Origin: Streptomyces sp. Edi2
GTDB taxonomy: Bacteria > Actinomycetota > Actinomycetes > Streptomycetales > Streptomycetaceae
DNA length: 64,000 nucleotides
Direction: 5' to 3'
NCBI RefSeq assembly: GCF_040253635.1
Contig: NZ_JBEJGX010000003.1
Coordinates: 4,303,501-4,367,500 of the forward strand
Shown: positions 52,416 to 61,896 of the stretch, piece by piece
Position numbering within the stretch: position 1 is the stretch's first letter
Layout of the letters: every line of letters starts with the position of its first letter
Notes under the pieces: model-generated
What the model was told of the DNA's origin: nothing
The model's database searches: none
What the model saw: only the letters and a program-made list of their open reading frames with translations
Made by a program: the position numbers and the translations under genes

Positions 52416-53446
52416 CAGCGCTCACCGCGCGGCTGCCGAAGTCCGCCCTGCGGCTGCTGGGCCTGCTCTCCTCCGCCACCGGCCTCGTCCTGCTGGCCCT
52501 GGCCGTGCCGAGGGCGGCGGGAACGGACTGGGCCGCCGTCCGGGGCCACCTCGGGCACATCAGCGGCCCGCAGGTGGCGCTGCTGTGCGCCCTGGCGGGT
52601 GCCGCGATGTGGAGCTACACCTACGTACTCGGCGCCGCGCTTCCAGGACTGACACTGCGCCAGGCCCTGCTGGTGCACTGCACCGGCAGCGCGGTGAGCA
52701 ATCTGCTGCCGCTCGGCGGCGGTGCGGGCGTCGCGGTCACCTACGCCATGACGCGCCGCTGGGGGCATCCGCCGCACGCCGTGGCCGTGTGCGTCGCGCT
52801 CACCGGGGTGTGCAACGTGGCCGCGCGGCTGGTGCTGTCGGCGGTGGGCGCACTGCTGCTGGCCGGGACCCCCGTACCCGGCATCGGCTGGGCGGCGGCC
52901 GCGGGCGGCGTGGTCCTCGCCCTGCCGGTGGCCCTCGCGGCCGGGTGGCCGGTGCTGCGCCGCTGCCGCCGGGCACCCGCCGCCCGCCGGCGGGCGGCGC
53001 CGGGCGGAGCGCTGCGGCCCCTCGCCCTGCGCGCCCGGGAGCTCGCGGTGCGGCTGCGCGACGAGAGCCGGGACGTCGTCCGCCGCTCCTGGGCGCGGCT
53101 GGTGTGCGGCATGGCCGCCACCCTCGCGGCCCAGGGCGCGCTGTTCCTGGCCTGTCTGCAGGCGGCGGGCTCCCGTACGGGAGTGGGCGAGGCGCTGGCG
53201 GTGTTCGCGGCCAGCCGGCTGCTGACCCAGATCGCGGTCACCCCCGGCGGCATCGGCGTCACCGAGTGCGCCGCCGCCGTCGCGCTGGTCGCCCTCGGCG
53301 GCGTCCCCGCGGCCGTGGCCTCGGCCATGCTGCTGTTCGCCACTTTCACGCATCTGCTGGAGATTCCGCTCGGCGCGCTCACCGGCGCGTGGTGGCTGCT
53401 GCGCGGGGGACGACGGCGTCCGGCACCGGCACCGGCCGCGCCTTAG
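52412..53446 (+). CDS. UPF0104 / lysylphosphatidylglycerol synthase-type TM protein, 344 aa
   Basis: About eight spans with family landmarks SAVSNLLPLGGGAGVAVTYA and ASRLLTQIAVTPGGIGVTEC (the conserved PGGIGxxE). These proteins resemble the membrane half of MprF and are proposed lipid or glycolipid translocases. There is no soluble synthase domain, so a flippase-type role for the local glycoconjugate is the best inference. Its 3' end overlaps the convergent mannosyltransferase gene by 68 bases. Confidence 0.88.
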   Translation: MTALTARLPKSALRLLGLLSSATGLVLLALAVPRAAGTDWAAVRGHLGHISGPQVALLCALAGAAMWSYTYVLGAALPGLTLRQALLVHCTGSAVSNLLPLGGGAGVAVTYAMTRRWGHPPHAVAVCVALTGVCNVAARLVLSAVGALLLAGTPVPGIGWAAAAGGVVLALPVALAAGWPVLRRCRRAPAARRRAAPGGALRPLALRARELAVRLRDESRDVVRRSWARLVCGMAATLAAQGALFLACLQAAGSRTGVGEALAVFAASRLLTQIAVTPGGIGVTECAAAVALVALGGVPAAVASAMLLFATFTHLLEIPLGALTGAWWLLRGGRRRPAPAPAAP

Positions 53447-54908
53447 GCGCCCACCGCAGCACCGCCGCCAGGGCCACCGCTCCCCCGGCGGCGGCCGCGA
53501 GCCCGCTCGCCCAGCTGGGCCCCTGCCCCGAGGGCATCACCACCAGCGTCAGCCCCACCGTCGCCGCCCTGGCGCCGCGCCCCGCCAGCCGCCGCCAGGA
53601 CACCGCCGCCAGCGGCACCACCGCCCACAGCGCGTACCAGGGCTGCACCACGGGAGCGGCGGCGACCAGCACCAACAGCGCCGCCCCCGTCGCCCGCTCG
53701 GCGCCGACGTTCGGGGCGCACCGCACCCAGTAGCCCACCGCCCCCAGGCCCACCAGCAGCCCGGCCAGCCGCGCGGCCGTCATCGCACCGGCCGCGGTGC
53801 CCCACCCCAGCCCCTGCGCGGCCCAGCCCAGCAGATGGCCGGTGTCCGTGCTCGGGGACAGCAGGGTGTGCACCTCGGCGGGCGTACGGAGGGTCCACAG
53901 CCACCCCCACCCCTGGCCGCACCCCGCCACTCCCGCCATCAGGGCGACCGCGGCCACCCCGGCGATCCCCGCCGTCCGCCGCGCCCGCCGCCACCCGCCG
54001 TCCCGCCCCGCCACGGTCACCGCCGCCGCGCACAGCAGGGCCACCACGGCGGGGGCCTTCACGAGCACCGCCGCGGTCAGGACGACGCTCCCCACGGCCC
54101 AGCGCCCCTGACGGAACGCCAGCAGCCCGGCCGCCATCAGCCCCAGCATCAGCGCCTCGTTGTGCGCCCCGCCGACCAGGTGGAGCAGCACCAGCGGGTT
54201 GAGCGCACCGGCCCACAGCGCGCCGGCCGCGCCCAGCGAACCGGCAGCACCTGCCGCACCTGCCGCACCTGCCGCACCCAGCGAACCCGCCGCACCTCCC
54301 ACACCGGAGCCCGACGCCTCCGCCAACCGCCGCAGGGCCCACACCAGCAGGGCCAGCCCGGCCACCGCCACCAGCCGCAGCCCCAGGGCCGCGGCCACCA
54401 CATGATGTTCCCCGGTGACTGCCACCACGGCCCGCGCCGCGGCGACGGACAGCGGTCCGTACGGGGCCGGGGTGTCGTGCCACATTCCGGGGACGTTCGC
54501 CGCGAGCGGCCCGCCGAGCGCCCCCGGGCCCAGCGCGTACACATCGCGTCCGCGGCCCGCCAGCGCGCCCTGGGCGAGGTAGCTGTAGGCGTCGCTGCTG
54601 CCCAGCAACGGTCCCGGCAGCAGCGGCAGCGCCCAGCACCACAGCGCCCTGCGCAGCGGCCGCCACCCGCAGGACGTCCCGTCCGCGACCCGCCGCCCCA
54701 GCCGCCACCACGCGACGAGCAGCAGCACCAGCCCCGCGTACGACACGGCGACGCCCACACACTGCAGCGGCGCGCCGGGCCGCCCCCACACCCCGTCAGG
54801 AACACCCCCCGGCAGCGCACCGGACCCCCATCCGCCGGCGCCCAGCAACACGGACCCCAGCGTGCCCAGGAGCACTTCTGCCCGGACGGTGCTCCCTGCC
54901 GCGCTCAT
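53379..54908 (-). CDS. MptB-like polyprenol-phosphomannose mannosyltransferase, 509 aa
   Basis: Twelve or so spans. GT-C features include LLGSSDAYSYLAQGALAGRG with an Asp in the first outer loop, NVPGMWHDTPAPYGPLSVA, NPLVLLHLVGGAHNEALMLG and VQPWYALWAVVPLAAV. These follow the alpha-1,6-mannopyranosyltransferase (MptA/MptB) pattern. An Ala/Gly repeat (GAAGAAGAAGAAGS) sits in a loop near 215-235. The start is ATG 54908. It may extend the same mannosylated product as GT87. Confidence 0.87.
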   Translation of the reverse strand: MSAAGSTVRAEVLLGTLGSVLLGAGGWGSGALPGGVPDGVWGRPGAPLQCVGVAVSYAGLVLLLVAWWRLGRRVADGTSCGWRPLRRALWCWALPLLPGPLLGSSDAYSYLAQGALAGRGRDVYALGPGALGGPLAANVPGMWHDTPAPYGPLSVAAARAVVAVTGEHHVVAAALGLRLVAVAGLALLVWALRRLAEASGSGVGGAAGSLGAAGAAGAAGAAGSLGAAGALWAGALNPLVLLHLVGGAHNEALMLGLMAAGLLAFRQGRWAVGSVVLTAAVLVKAPAVVALLCAAAVTVAGRDGGWRRARRTAGIAGVAAVALMAGVAGCGQGWGWLWTLRTPAEVHTLLSPSTDTGHLLGWAAQGLGWGTAAGAMTAARLAGLLVGLGAVGYWVRCAPNVGAERATGAALLVLVAAAPVVQPWYALWAVVPLAAVSWRRLAGRGARAATVGLTLVVMPSGQGPSWASGLAAAAGGAVALAAVLRWAPKARPVPVPDAVVPRAAATTRR

Positions 54909-54987
54909 CCGGCCAACCTAGACGCGGCACCGCCCGGCACGGCGCACGCCGGCAGCCATGTCGCCCGTCCGCGCCAGAGGTGTCTCC

Positions 54988-55019
54988 CCGGGGGTGTCTC
55001 TCAGGGGAGACACCCCCGG
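54988..55019 (-). terminator. 13-bp hairpin after the TAP-like hydrolase gene
   Basis: Arms 54988-55000 and 55007-55019 pair perfectly around a TCAGGG loop, eight bases past the hydrolase stop. GTGTCTCC is also repeated just before it. Confidence 0.82.
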
Positions 55020-55026
55020 CACCGGC

Positions 55027-56532
55027 TCAGTCGGCGCAGTACGCATCCCGCTCCGGGCGCCGCCCCGTCGTCAGGAAGGCGGTGACCGCCCGGTCCCCGC
55101 AGGCGGTGCCGTTGCCCAGGTAGGCCTCGTGGCCGCCGTGGTCCAGGGTGACCATGCGGGCGCGGTCGCCCAGAGCCTGACGCAACTTCAGGGCACCGGC
55201 GTACGGGCTGTAGGGGTCCCGGCGGTTCTGCAGCATCAGGATGTTGGACGGGCCGTCGGCGGTGATCCGCGTGGGCTTCTGTACCGGCGCGTCCTTCCAG
55301 AAGGCGCAGGGCGTGACGTTCGCCGGCATCCCGGCCGTGAGCGGGTGCCGGGCGCGGTCGACGGCCGCCGCGCGCCGGTATGCAGCGACCGACGCCGGCC
55401 AGCGCACGTCGTTGCAGACGGTGGCCATCATCACCGCGGCCTGGTCGTCCGGCAGTGGCCCGGCGAGGGCATCGGGCAGCACCGGCCGGGCGGCCGGGTC
55501 CTGGGCCTGCCGGACGAGCCGCGCGAACGAGGGGAAGTGGTCATCGCTCTGCAGGGCGTTCTGCAGCGCCTGGCGCAGCAGGTTGCCGGTCAGCGGGATG
55601 CCCTTCGTGCCGGACTCCTTCGGCGCCCGGTCCAGCTTCGCCGCCAGCGCGAGCATTAACGGCCGCACGTCCCCGGGGTGTTCGGCCAGTCGCAGCCCCT
55701 CGCCCTCCCGGGCCGGGTCGGCCGCCCAGGCCGCGAAGTCGGGGAACCGGTCCTCCGCGCCCACGGCCATGTTCGCCAACCAGCCCCGCCCCACCCGGGA
55801 CGGGTCGGGGTCGTCGTTGCTGTCCAGCACCCAGCGGTCGGTGTGCTGCGGATACTTCTGCGCGTACACCGCCCCGGCATAGGTCCCGTACGAGGCTCCC
55901 CAGGCCGACAGTTTCTCCTCGCCCAGGGCCCGGCGGAGGCGGTCGATATCGCGCACCTCGTTCGCGGTGGACATGCTGCTCAGCACGGCACCGCCGTGAC
56001 GGGCGCACGCCTCGGCGATCCGCCGGGACCGGGCGATGTTCTCCGTGATCCCGCCGTCCGGGCCCGGCCAGGACCGCTGGGTGACCAGCTGCCGGTCGCC
56101 GGCGTCGAGTCCGCAGCCCGCCTTCGGACTGCCGCCCGTTCCTCGCGGATCGAAGCTGACGAGGTCGTAGGCCCCGGCCATCTCCTTCTCCAGCGCCTTC
56201 CCCTTCGCCACCAGCCGCGCCACCCCGGATCCGCCCGGCCCGCCGGGGATCACCAGCAGCGTGCCCCGGCGGGCCGCGGGCCGGTCGCTGCGCACCCGGG
56301 ACACGGCGAGGGTGAGCTGCGGCCCGTCCGGGTCGCGGTAGTCGAGCGGTACGGGCAGTTCGGCGCACTCCTGCCGGGGAAGGCCGGGATCGGCGCACGG
56401 CCCCCAGGCGAGGGCGGGCCCCGAAGCGCCGGGGGCCTGGGCGCGGGCTGCCGGGGAGGCCGCGGCCAGGGTGCCGGCGACGGCTGCGGCGGAGAGCGTG
56501 AGCAGAAGGGTGCGGCGGGCGTAAGTCGTCAT
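55027..56532 (-). CDS. Secreted TAP-like alpha/beta hydrolase (tripeptidyl aminopeptidase family), 501 aa
   Basis: Signal peptide at residues 1-33 (RRTLLLTLSAAAVAGTLAAA). Family motifs: GTLLVIPGGPGGSGV (oxyanion), SFDPRGTGGS, the nucleophile GASYGTYAG near residue 212, Asp in MLQNRRDPYSPYAGAL, and His in LDHGGHEAYL. The C-terminal TAP-like cap matches SlpD/E-type mycelium-associated proteases of Streptomyces. It removes N-terminal tripeptides or related substrates outside the cell. Confidence 0.92.
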   Translation of the reverse strand: MTTYARRTLLLTLSAAAVAGTLAAASPAARAQAPGASGPALAWGPCADPGLPRQECAELPVPLDYRDPDGPQLTLAVSRVRSDRPAARRGTLLVIPGGPGGSGVARLVAKGKALEKEMAGAYDLVSFDPRGTGGSPKAGCGLDAGDRQLVTQRSWPGPDGGITENIARSRRIAEACARHGGAVLSSMSTANEVRDIDRLRRALGEEKLSAWGASYGTYAGAVYAQKYPQHTDRWVLDSNDDPDPSRVGRGWLANMAVGAEDRFPDFAAWAADPAREGEGLRLAEHPGDVRPLMLALAAKLDRAPKESGTKGIPLTGNLLRQALQNALQSDDHFPSFARLVRQAQDPAARPVLPDALAGPLPDDQAAVMMATVCNDVRWPASVAAYRRAAAVDRARHPLTAGMPANVTPCAFWKDAPVQKPTRITADGPSNILMLQNRRDPYSPYAGALKLRQALGDRARMVTLDHGGHEAYLGNGTACGDRAVTAFLTTGRRPERDAYCAD

Positions 56533-56676
56533 GGCGCAAGGCTCGTTGAGCGGCGGGCCGGTGCCCATCCGGCTGCCGGGAGCACCGTGCTGGGGTTATC
56601 CCGAGAGCGGGCCGTCGTACGCACCTCGGACGGGTTTCGCCGGTGCCGCCCCGGACCGATGGCGCCCCGGCCCGTC

Positions 56677-57417
56677 TCACTCCCCGATGGTGATCAGCGC
56701 CAGCGTGATGTTGTCGGGCCCGCCCGCCTCGATGGCGGCCTTCCACAGCTCGAAGGCGGCCCGGCCGCCGGAGTGGAGCCGCAGCAGGCCGCCGACGTCC
56801 TCCTCGGGGACCGGGTCGGTCAGCCCGTCGCTGCACACCAGATAGCGGTCGCCCACGGACAGCGGCACGGTCGTGAGGTGCGGGACGACGGCGCTGAACT
56901 CCCGGGCGCCGCCGAGCGCCTGGGTGACGAGCGAGGTGGTGCGCCGCCCTGGTGGCAGCGGTGGGCTGTCGTCCACGCTCACCTGGCGCAGGTCCTCGCC
57001 GGTCGCCTCGAACACCCGGCTGTCACCGACGTTGAACACCACCACGGACTCCTCCCCGACGACCGCGCCGGCGACGGTGGTGCCCATGGTGGTCAGTTCC
57101 GGGTCCCGCTCCGCGGCCCCGTACACCGCACGGTTGCAGAGGTCCAGGACGTCACGGACCGCGTCCTCGGTGTCCAGTGACGGTCCGAGCGCGGCCAGGT
57201 GCCGGACGACCAGGGCGCTGGCCACCTCACCGGCCGGCTGCCCGCCGATACCGTCGGCGACCGCGACGACCAGCGGGGTGCCGAGCGGGAACACCAGCGT
57301 CTGCGGGTTCTCGGTCACTGTGCCGCAGAGCGTCCAGGGGCCGGCCACCAGGCTGTCCTCGTTGTGCTCGCGGATCAGCCCGGTGTGGCTCAGGGCGGTC
57401 ACGGTGAGGTAAGGCAT
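56677..57417 (-). CDS. PP2C-type Ser/Thr protein phosphatase, 246 aa
   Basis: Metal-binding Asp and Gly motifs are intact: HNEDSLV, VVAVADGIGGQPAGEV, MGTTVAGA, FNVGDSRVF, CSDGLTDPV and GGPDNITLALI. The start ATG 57417 (MPYLTVTAL) is preferred to upstream in-frame starts because the family begins here. It could reverse the two Ser/Thr kinases of this window, although they are not in the same operon. Confidence 0.9.
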   Translation of the reverse strand: MPYLTVTALSHTGLIREHNEDSLVAGPWTLCGTVTENPQTLVFPLGTPLVVAVADGIGGQPAGEVASALVVRHLAALGPSLDTEDAVRDVLDLCNRAVYGAAERDPELTTMGTTVAGAVVGEESVVVFNVGDSRVFEATGEDLRQVSVDDSPPLPPGRRTTSLVTQALGGAREFSAVVPHLTTVPLSVGDRYLVCSDGLTDPVPEEDVGGLLRLHSGGRAAFELWKAAIEAGGPDNITLALITIGE

Positions 57418-57592
57418 GGGCGTGTCCCGGCTCGGGTGCTCCACTACGGCAGTTCCGTCGTCCCCCGTGGCGTGCCGTACCCCCATTGTGGCCACCGGCC
57501 GGGCGCCCGCGCCCGTTGACGGCATCAACACGGCATCGACGGCGGGCGGGGCGTCCGGTCAGCGGTCCGCTCAGCGTCCGGTCGCCGGTCTG

Positions 57593-58771
57593 TCAGCCCG
57601 TCTGTCCACCCGTCTGCCCGCCGGTCTCTCCACCCGTCTGTCCGCCGGGCCGCCTGCCGCTCAGGGTGGTGCGCTGCATCATCCGGGCGATGTCCTTCCC
57701 GGTGACGATCCCCACCAGGTGCCCGGCGTCCACGACGAGAAGGCGCGCGCCGGTACGCAGGCTGATTTTCTCCAGCGCGTCACTGAGCAGATCGTCCGGA
57801 GCGGCGACCGCGCACTGGGACAGCGGGGTCGCCGCCTCGCGTACCCGTACCGTCTCCCGGCTCGGTCCTGGCACCGCCGCGAGCCGGCGGATCTGCACGA
57901 TGCCGCTGGGACGGCCGTCGAAGTCGAGCAGCGGCAGCACGGAATGGCGGGAGTGCACGACCACCTCGTCGATGAAGCGCTGGACGGTCAGCCAGTCCGC
58001 ACCGGTCGCCACCGGACTGGTCATGGCCTCGGCGACCCGCATCCCCCGCAGCGCGGTGTGCAGGGCGGCGCGGCGCCGCTCCGCCCCGGCGACAACCATG
58101 ACGAAGAGGCCGATGAAGACGATCCACAGCCCGCCCGGTGCCCCGCGCAACACGGAGATCCAGCCGGCGGCCACCAGCAGCAGCCCCATGATCTGGCCGC
58201 CCCGGGACGCCGCCAGATCCGCCCGGTCCCGGTCCCCGGTACGCCACCACAGCACCGCCTGCACCACCCGCCCGCCGTCCAGCGGCACCGCGGGCAGCAG
58301 ATTGAACACGCCCAGGAAGAGGTTCGCCCAGCCCAGCCACGCCAGGACGACGGAGGGCACCGCCCAGCCGGACAGCCCGTGCAGCCCGAACCCGGCCCCG
58401 AGCGCGATGCCGCCGATGACCAGGCTGGTGAGCGGCCCGCTGACGGCCACCGCGAAGGCCGCCGCGGCGGACTGCGGCCGCCCCATCCGGGTCGTACCGC
58501 CCAGCGCCCACAGCGTCACGTCCTGGACGGAGATCTTCTTCCGCAGCGCGGTCGCCGCATGGGCCGTCTCGTGCAGCAGCAGGCTGCCCATGAGCAGTAC
58601 GGCCCCGATGACACCGGCCAGGGCGTAGACGGCATCCGAACGGCCCGGCGTCCAGACGGGAAGGCCCTGGTGGCCGAGTCCGTACGCGAACAGGCCCACC
58701 AGCAGCGGCACGCTCCAGTGCATGCGCAGCGGCACCCCGACCACCTGTCCGACACGCACCGAACCGTTCAT
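57593..58771 (-). CDS. Site-2-type M50 metalloprotease with CBS pair, 392 aa
   Basis: Active-site HETAH at residues 67-71 and the third ligand in LLPAVPLDGGRVV near 170, within six spans, define a site-2-type intramembrane protease. Two CBS domains follow (EAMTSPVATGADWLTVQRFI; GHLVGIVTGKDIARMM), which usually bind adenylates. The C-terminus is a (GGQT) repeat encoded by 12-bp DNA units. The substrate is probably an anti-sigma factor or signal peptide remnant. Confidence 0.92.
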   Translation of the reverse strand: MNGSVRVGQVVGVPLRMHWSVPLLVGLFAYGLGHQGLPVWTPGRSDAVYALAGVIGAVLLMGSLLLHETAHAATALRKKISVQDVTLWALGGTTRMGRPQSAAAAFAVAVSGPLTSLVIGGIALGAGFGLHGLSGWAVPSVVLAWLGWANLFLGVFNLLPAVPLDGGRVVQAVLWWRTGDRDRADLAASRGGQIMGLLLVAAGWISVLRGAPGGLWIVFIGLFVMVVAGAERRRAALHTALRGMRVAEAMTSPVATGADWLTVQRFIDEVVVHSRHSVLPLLDFDGRPSGIVQIRRLAAVPGPSRETVRVREAATPLSQCAVAAPDDLLSDALEKISLRTGARLLVVDAGHLVGIVTGKDIARMMQRTTLSGRRPGGQTGGETGGQTGGQTG

Positions 58772-58865
58772 CGTCGTCTCCTGCCGGCCCGGCGCCCGGT
58801 CACCGGGAGCAGGCCGTGACGGCCCGCACTCCGTGAACCGGCCGATCCGGCGCCCACCACCATTG

Positions 58866-58899
58866 TCGCTCGCACCACCTGCTCAGGGGGTGCGAGCGA
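58866..58899. promoter_or_regulatory. Inverted repeat in divergent promoter
   Basis: Perfect 11-bp arms TCGCTCGCACC (58866-58876) and GGTGCGAGCGA (58889-58899) flank a 12-base loop, midway between the M50 gene and the small gene at 58994. An operator or mRNA hairpin is possible. Confidence 0.5.
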
Positions 58900-58993
58900 G
58901 GAGGTTCGCAGGAGGTACGCAAGCGGCACGAAAGGCCTGCCGGTCGCAGGGGTGGCACGCTGGTGGTACGGACCGATTCGCCGGAGGTGCGTC

Positions 58994-59281
58994 ATGGGAC
59001 ACCGCCACCACTTCCACCTGGACCAGGGCGATCACTCGATCACCGTGAATGTCGGGCCCGGCCGGGCCGGGGAGATCGAGCTGCTGGTCGACGGCAAGGT
59101 GGTCGCGTACCAGAAGGACCACAGCGCCGGCATGAACGTGCTGACCGGCGAACTCCCCGAAGAGCCCGCCCACCCCTTCCGGATCCTGCTGCGCCAGCCG
59201 CACCTGGTCCCCTCCATGCCCCGCTGCACGCTGGAGCTGGACGGTGTGGAGCAGCCCATGCCGGAGCGGCTGGTGCTGTAG
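58994..59281 (+). CDS. Small conserved-looking protein, 95 aa, unknown function
   Basis: ATG 58994 has GGAGG seven bases upstream. It starts MGHRHHFHLDQGDHSITVNV, a His-rich N-terminus, and continues as a beta-rich domain (EIELLVDGKVVAYQKDH, FRILLRQPHLVPSM, CTLELDGVEQPMPERLVL). There is no signal or membrane span. The histidine cluster may bind metal. It is divergent from the M50 protease, so they may share control. A small hairpin follows at 59283-59300. Confidence 0.75.
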   Translation: MGHRHHFHLDQGDHSITVNVGPGRAGEIELLVDGKVVAYQKDHSAGMNVLTGELPEEPAHPFRILLRQPHLVPSMPRCTLELDGVEQPMPERLVL

Positions 59282-59335
59282 GGGGCCGACGGCACGGCCC
59301 TCGCCGGGCCCGCGCACATGCCTTCGCCTCACCGG

Positions 59336-59387
59336 AAACGCTCGTGAATTGTTGGGCCACCCGGCTGATTGTGGCCGACGAGCGTTT
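59336..59387. terminator. Bidirectional hairpin terminator with A/T flanks
   Basis: AAACGCTCGT (59336-59345) pairs with ACGAGCGTTT (59378-59387), and inside it GGCCAC (59355-59360) pairs with GTGGCC (59371-59376). The run of T after the right arm fits an intrinsic terminator. It separates the small gene from the secreted protein gene at 59475. Confidence 0.8.
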
Positions 59388-59474
59388 TGCTCCCCGCGGG
59401 TTGAACGAGGCTGCAGGACAGCAACGGCAGCACGATACGTCTGGCATCAGAAGGACGAATCGGCGAGGAGCGAC

Positions 59475-59900
59475 GTGAGAAGAATTGTGCAGGCGGGAAG
59501 TATCGTCGGGGCGTGCGGGCTGGTGCTGTTCGGCAGCGGGATGGCCCATGCGCAGACCATTCCGGGCGAGTCCCTGCTCTCGGCCGTGGCAGGCGCCGAT
59601 CTCGGCACCGTGACCGGCATGGTCTCCGGGGTGGTCTGCAACAACCGCCTCGCGGACTTCAACTACAAGTCCCCGGCGGTCAAGTCCCCGCACCCCTGCA
59701 TCAACGGGCCGGTGCACAGCGGCAACAGCCTCAACAGCGGCAACTTCCTCAACCACGGCAACCCCAACAACAGCGGCAATATCCACAACACCAACGGGTC
59801 CACCAACAGCGCGAACTCCGCCACCGGTGCGTCGGCGGGCAGCAACAACAACATCCAGCGCATCCTCGGAGGCTTCCTGCACGGAGCGGGCCATCACTGA
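59475..59900 (+). CDS. Secreted Asn/Gly-rich protein with CINGP motif, 141 aa
   Basis: GTG 59475 has GAGGAG four bases upstream. The signal peptide (IVQAGSIVGACGLVLFGSGM) is cleaved near AHA. The mature protein has two cysteines (VVCNN and HPCINGPVHSGN) and then a string of Asn/Gly/Ser units (NSLNSGNFLNHGNPNNSGN) resembling beta-solenoid or amyloid-type repeats. It ends NIQRILGGFLHGAGHH. A paralogue lies convergent at 60144-60521. The family is not one I can name. A cell-surface or matrix role is an inference from composition. Confidence 0.8.
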   Translation: MRRIVQAGSIVGACGLVLFGSGMAHAQTIPGESLLSAVAGADLGTVTGMVSGVVCNNRLADFNYKSPAVKSPHPCINGPVHSGNSLNSGNFLNHGNPNNSGNIHNTNGSTNSANSATGASAGSNNNIQRILGGFLHGAGHH

Positions 59901-59953
59901 GCGAGCCATGACCTCCTGAGGACGACTGCGGCCACGGCCCGCGCGCCGTCCAT

Positions 59954-59986
59954 CGATCGCCCGGCGGACCATCCGCCGGGCGATCG
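59954..59986. terminator. 15-bp perfect hairpin after the first CINGP gene
   Basis: CGATCGCCCGGCGGA (59954-59968) and its complement (59972-59986) close on a 3-base loop, 54 bases past the stop at 59900. Confidence 0.85.
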
Positions 59987-60084
59987 TCATGTCCGGGCCC
60001 GGCGCGGCGGCCCGGGAAGGGAGCGCCGCCGCACACATCTCCGTACGCACCACCGGACACACCGCCGTACAACCGCCGCACACA

Positions 60085-60115
60085 CCTCCGGCCCCGGACG
60101 AGCCGGGGCCGGAGG
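60085..60115. terminator. 13-bp hairpin after the second CINGP gene
   Basis: CCTCCGGCCCCGG (60085-60097) pairs with 60103-60115 around ACGAG, 29 bases beyond the stop of the leftward gene. Confidence 0.85.
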
Positions 60116-60143
60116 GGCGGATCAGAGCCGGGTCAGGCTCGGG

Positions 60144-60521
60144 TCACAGCTGCTGGTGGCCGCCGCGGCCGATGTGCTGGATGTCGTTGCTGGTCTTGTT
60201 CTCGGCTCCGGTCGTGCCGCCGGCGTCGTCGTTGGTGTTGCCGTTGACGTTGGTCGGGCTGCCGCTGTTGCTGCTGTTGCCGGACAGGTGGACGTTCTGC
60301 GAGTTGCTGACGTTTCCGCTGTTCAGCGGGCCGTTGATGCAGACCCTTGCCCGGTTCCGGCAGCTGAAGCCGGCGTGGAAGCTCGCCACGGTGTCGCTGT
60401 TCCACACCCCGTCGAGGCCGTACGGCCCCCCGTCCCATGCCTGGGCGGGCGACGCCCCGGCCGCCAGGAGCAGACCGCAAGCTCCTGCGATCACGAAATT
60501 GATGCGTGCCATGTTCTTCAC
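60144..60521 (-). CDS. Secreted Asn/Gly-rich protein with CINGP motif, paralogue, 125 aa
   Basis: GTG 60521 with GGAG six bases upstream gives MKNMARINFVIAGACGLLLA, a signal peptide cleaved near AQA. The mature chain keeps the architecture of the 59475 protein: CRNRARVCINGPLNSGN, then Asn/Ser/Gly repeats (NVSNSQNVHLSGNSSNSG) and a short Ile/Gln/His-rich end (NDIQHIGRGGHQQL). The two genes converge with separate terminators, so they are independently expressed copies, not an operon. Confidence 0.8.
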   Translation of the reverse strand: MKNMARINFVIAGACGLLLAAGASPAQAWDGGPYGLDGVWNSDTVASFHAGFSCRNRARVCINGPLNSGNVSNSQNVHLSGNSSNSGSPTNVNGNTNDDAGGTTGAENKTSNDIQHIGRGGHQQL

Positions 60522-60740
60522 TGTGTGCTCCTGCACCTCGCGGTTGGGTACCCGCGGTCTTGCTATCGGGCCTTCTCCCATCCGCCAAGCCTGAGCAACG
60601 GCCCGTCCCGCGCATTCACTCTGACTGAGCAGTGGATTCACCGTGACGGCTCTCCCCGCGCCCCTCCCCCTTGCCTCTCTTCTCGCCTCTCCCTCGCCTC
60701 TCCCCTCACCGCGGCGACGGGCTGCATTGGCGGGGTGCGC

Positions 60741-60830
60741 GGACCGTCGTGGGCGGACCGTCGTGGGCGTGCCGTCGTGGGCGGACCGTCGTGGGCGTGC
60801 CGTCGTGGGCGTGCCGTCGTGGGCGGGCCG
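60741..60830. repeat. Six tandem 14-bp units, GG(A)CCGTCGTGGGC type
   Basis: Units begin at 60741, 60755, 60769, 60783, 60797 and 60811, with a partial seventh at 60825; they alternate GGACCG and GTGCCG. They lie in the gap downstream of the LysM transglycosylase gene. Confidence 0.88.
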
Positions 60831-60868
60831 TTCCCCGAACCGTCCCCGGCGCGCCCGCGGCGCCGCTC

Positions 60869-61745
<877 letters not shown>

Positions 61746-61774
61746 GCCGCGCAATTCCTGCGCGGTCGCACTTC

Positions 61775-61822
61775 GTCAAGGCCTGTCAAGGCCGTCAAGA
61801 CCCGTCAGTGCTCGTCAAGGCC
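61775..61822. repeat. GTCAAG(A/G)CC irregular tandem repeat
   Basis: Five GTCA(A/G) units (CGTCAAGGCCTGTCAAGGCC at the core) lie just upstream of the riboswitch and after the phosphopantetheinyl transferase-like gene. They include no ORF. Confidence 0.65.
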
Positions 61823-61896
61823 CGAATTCAGGCCAGAGCCGGCCGCAGCAATTTCCGGTCCTGTGCCCTTGCCGCCGCCCCCGCGGAAACGGGCAT

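Noticed and set aside
54991..55019. Riboswitch before the mannosyltransferase gene
   Set aside because: The hairpin is downstream of the hydrolase stop and is a simple perfect stem, best read as a terminator.
60741..60830. CRISPR array
   Set aside because: Units are 14 bp head to tail with no unique spacers and no cas genes.
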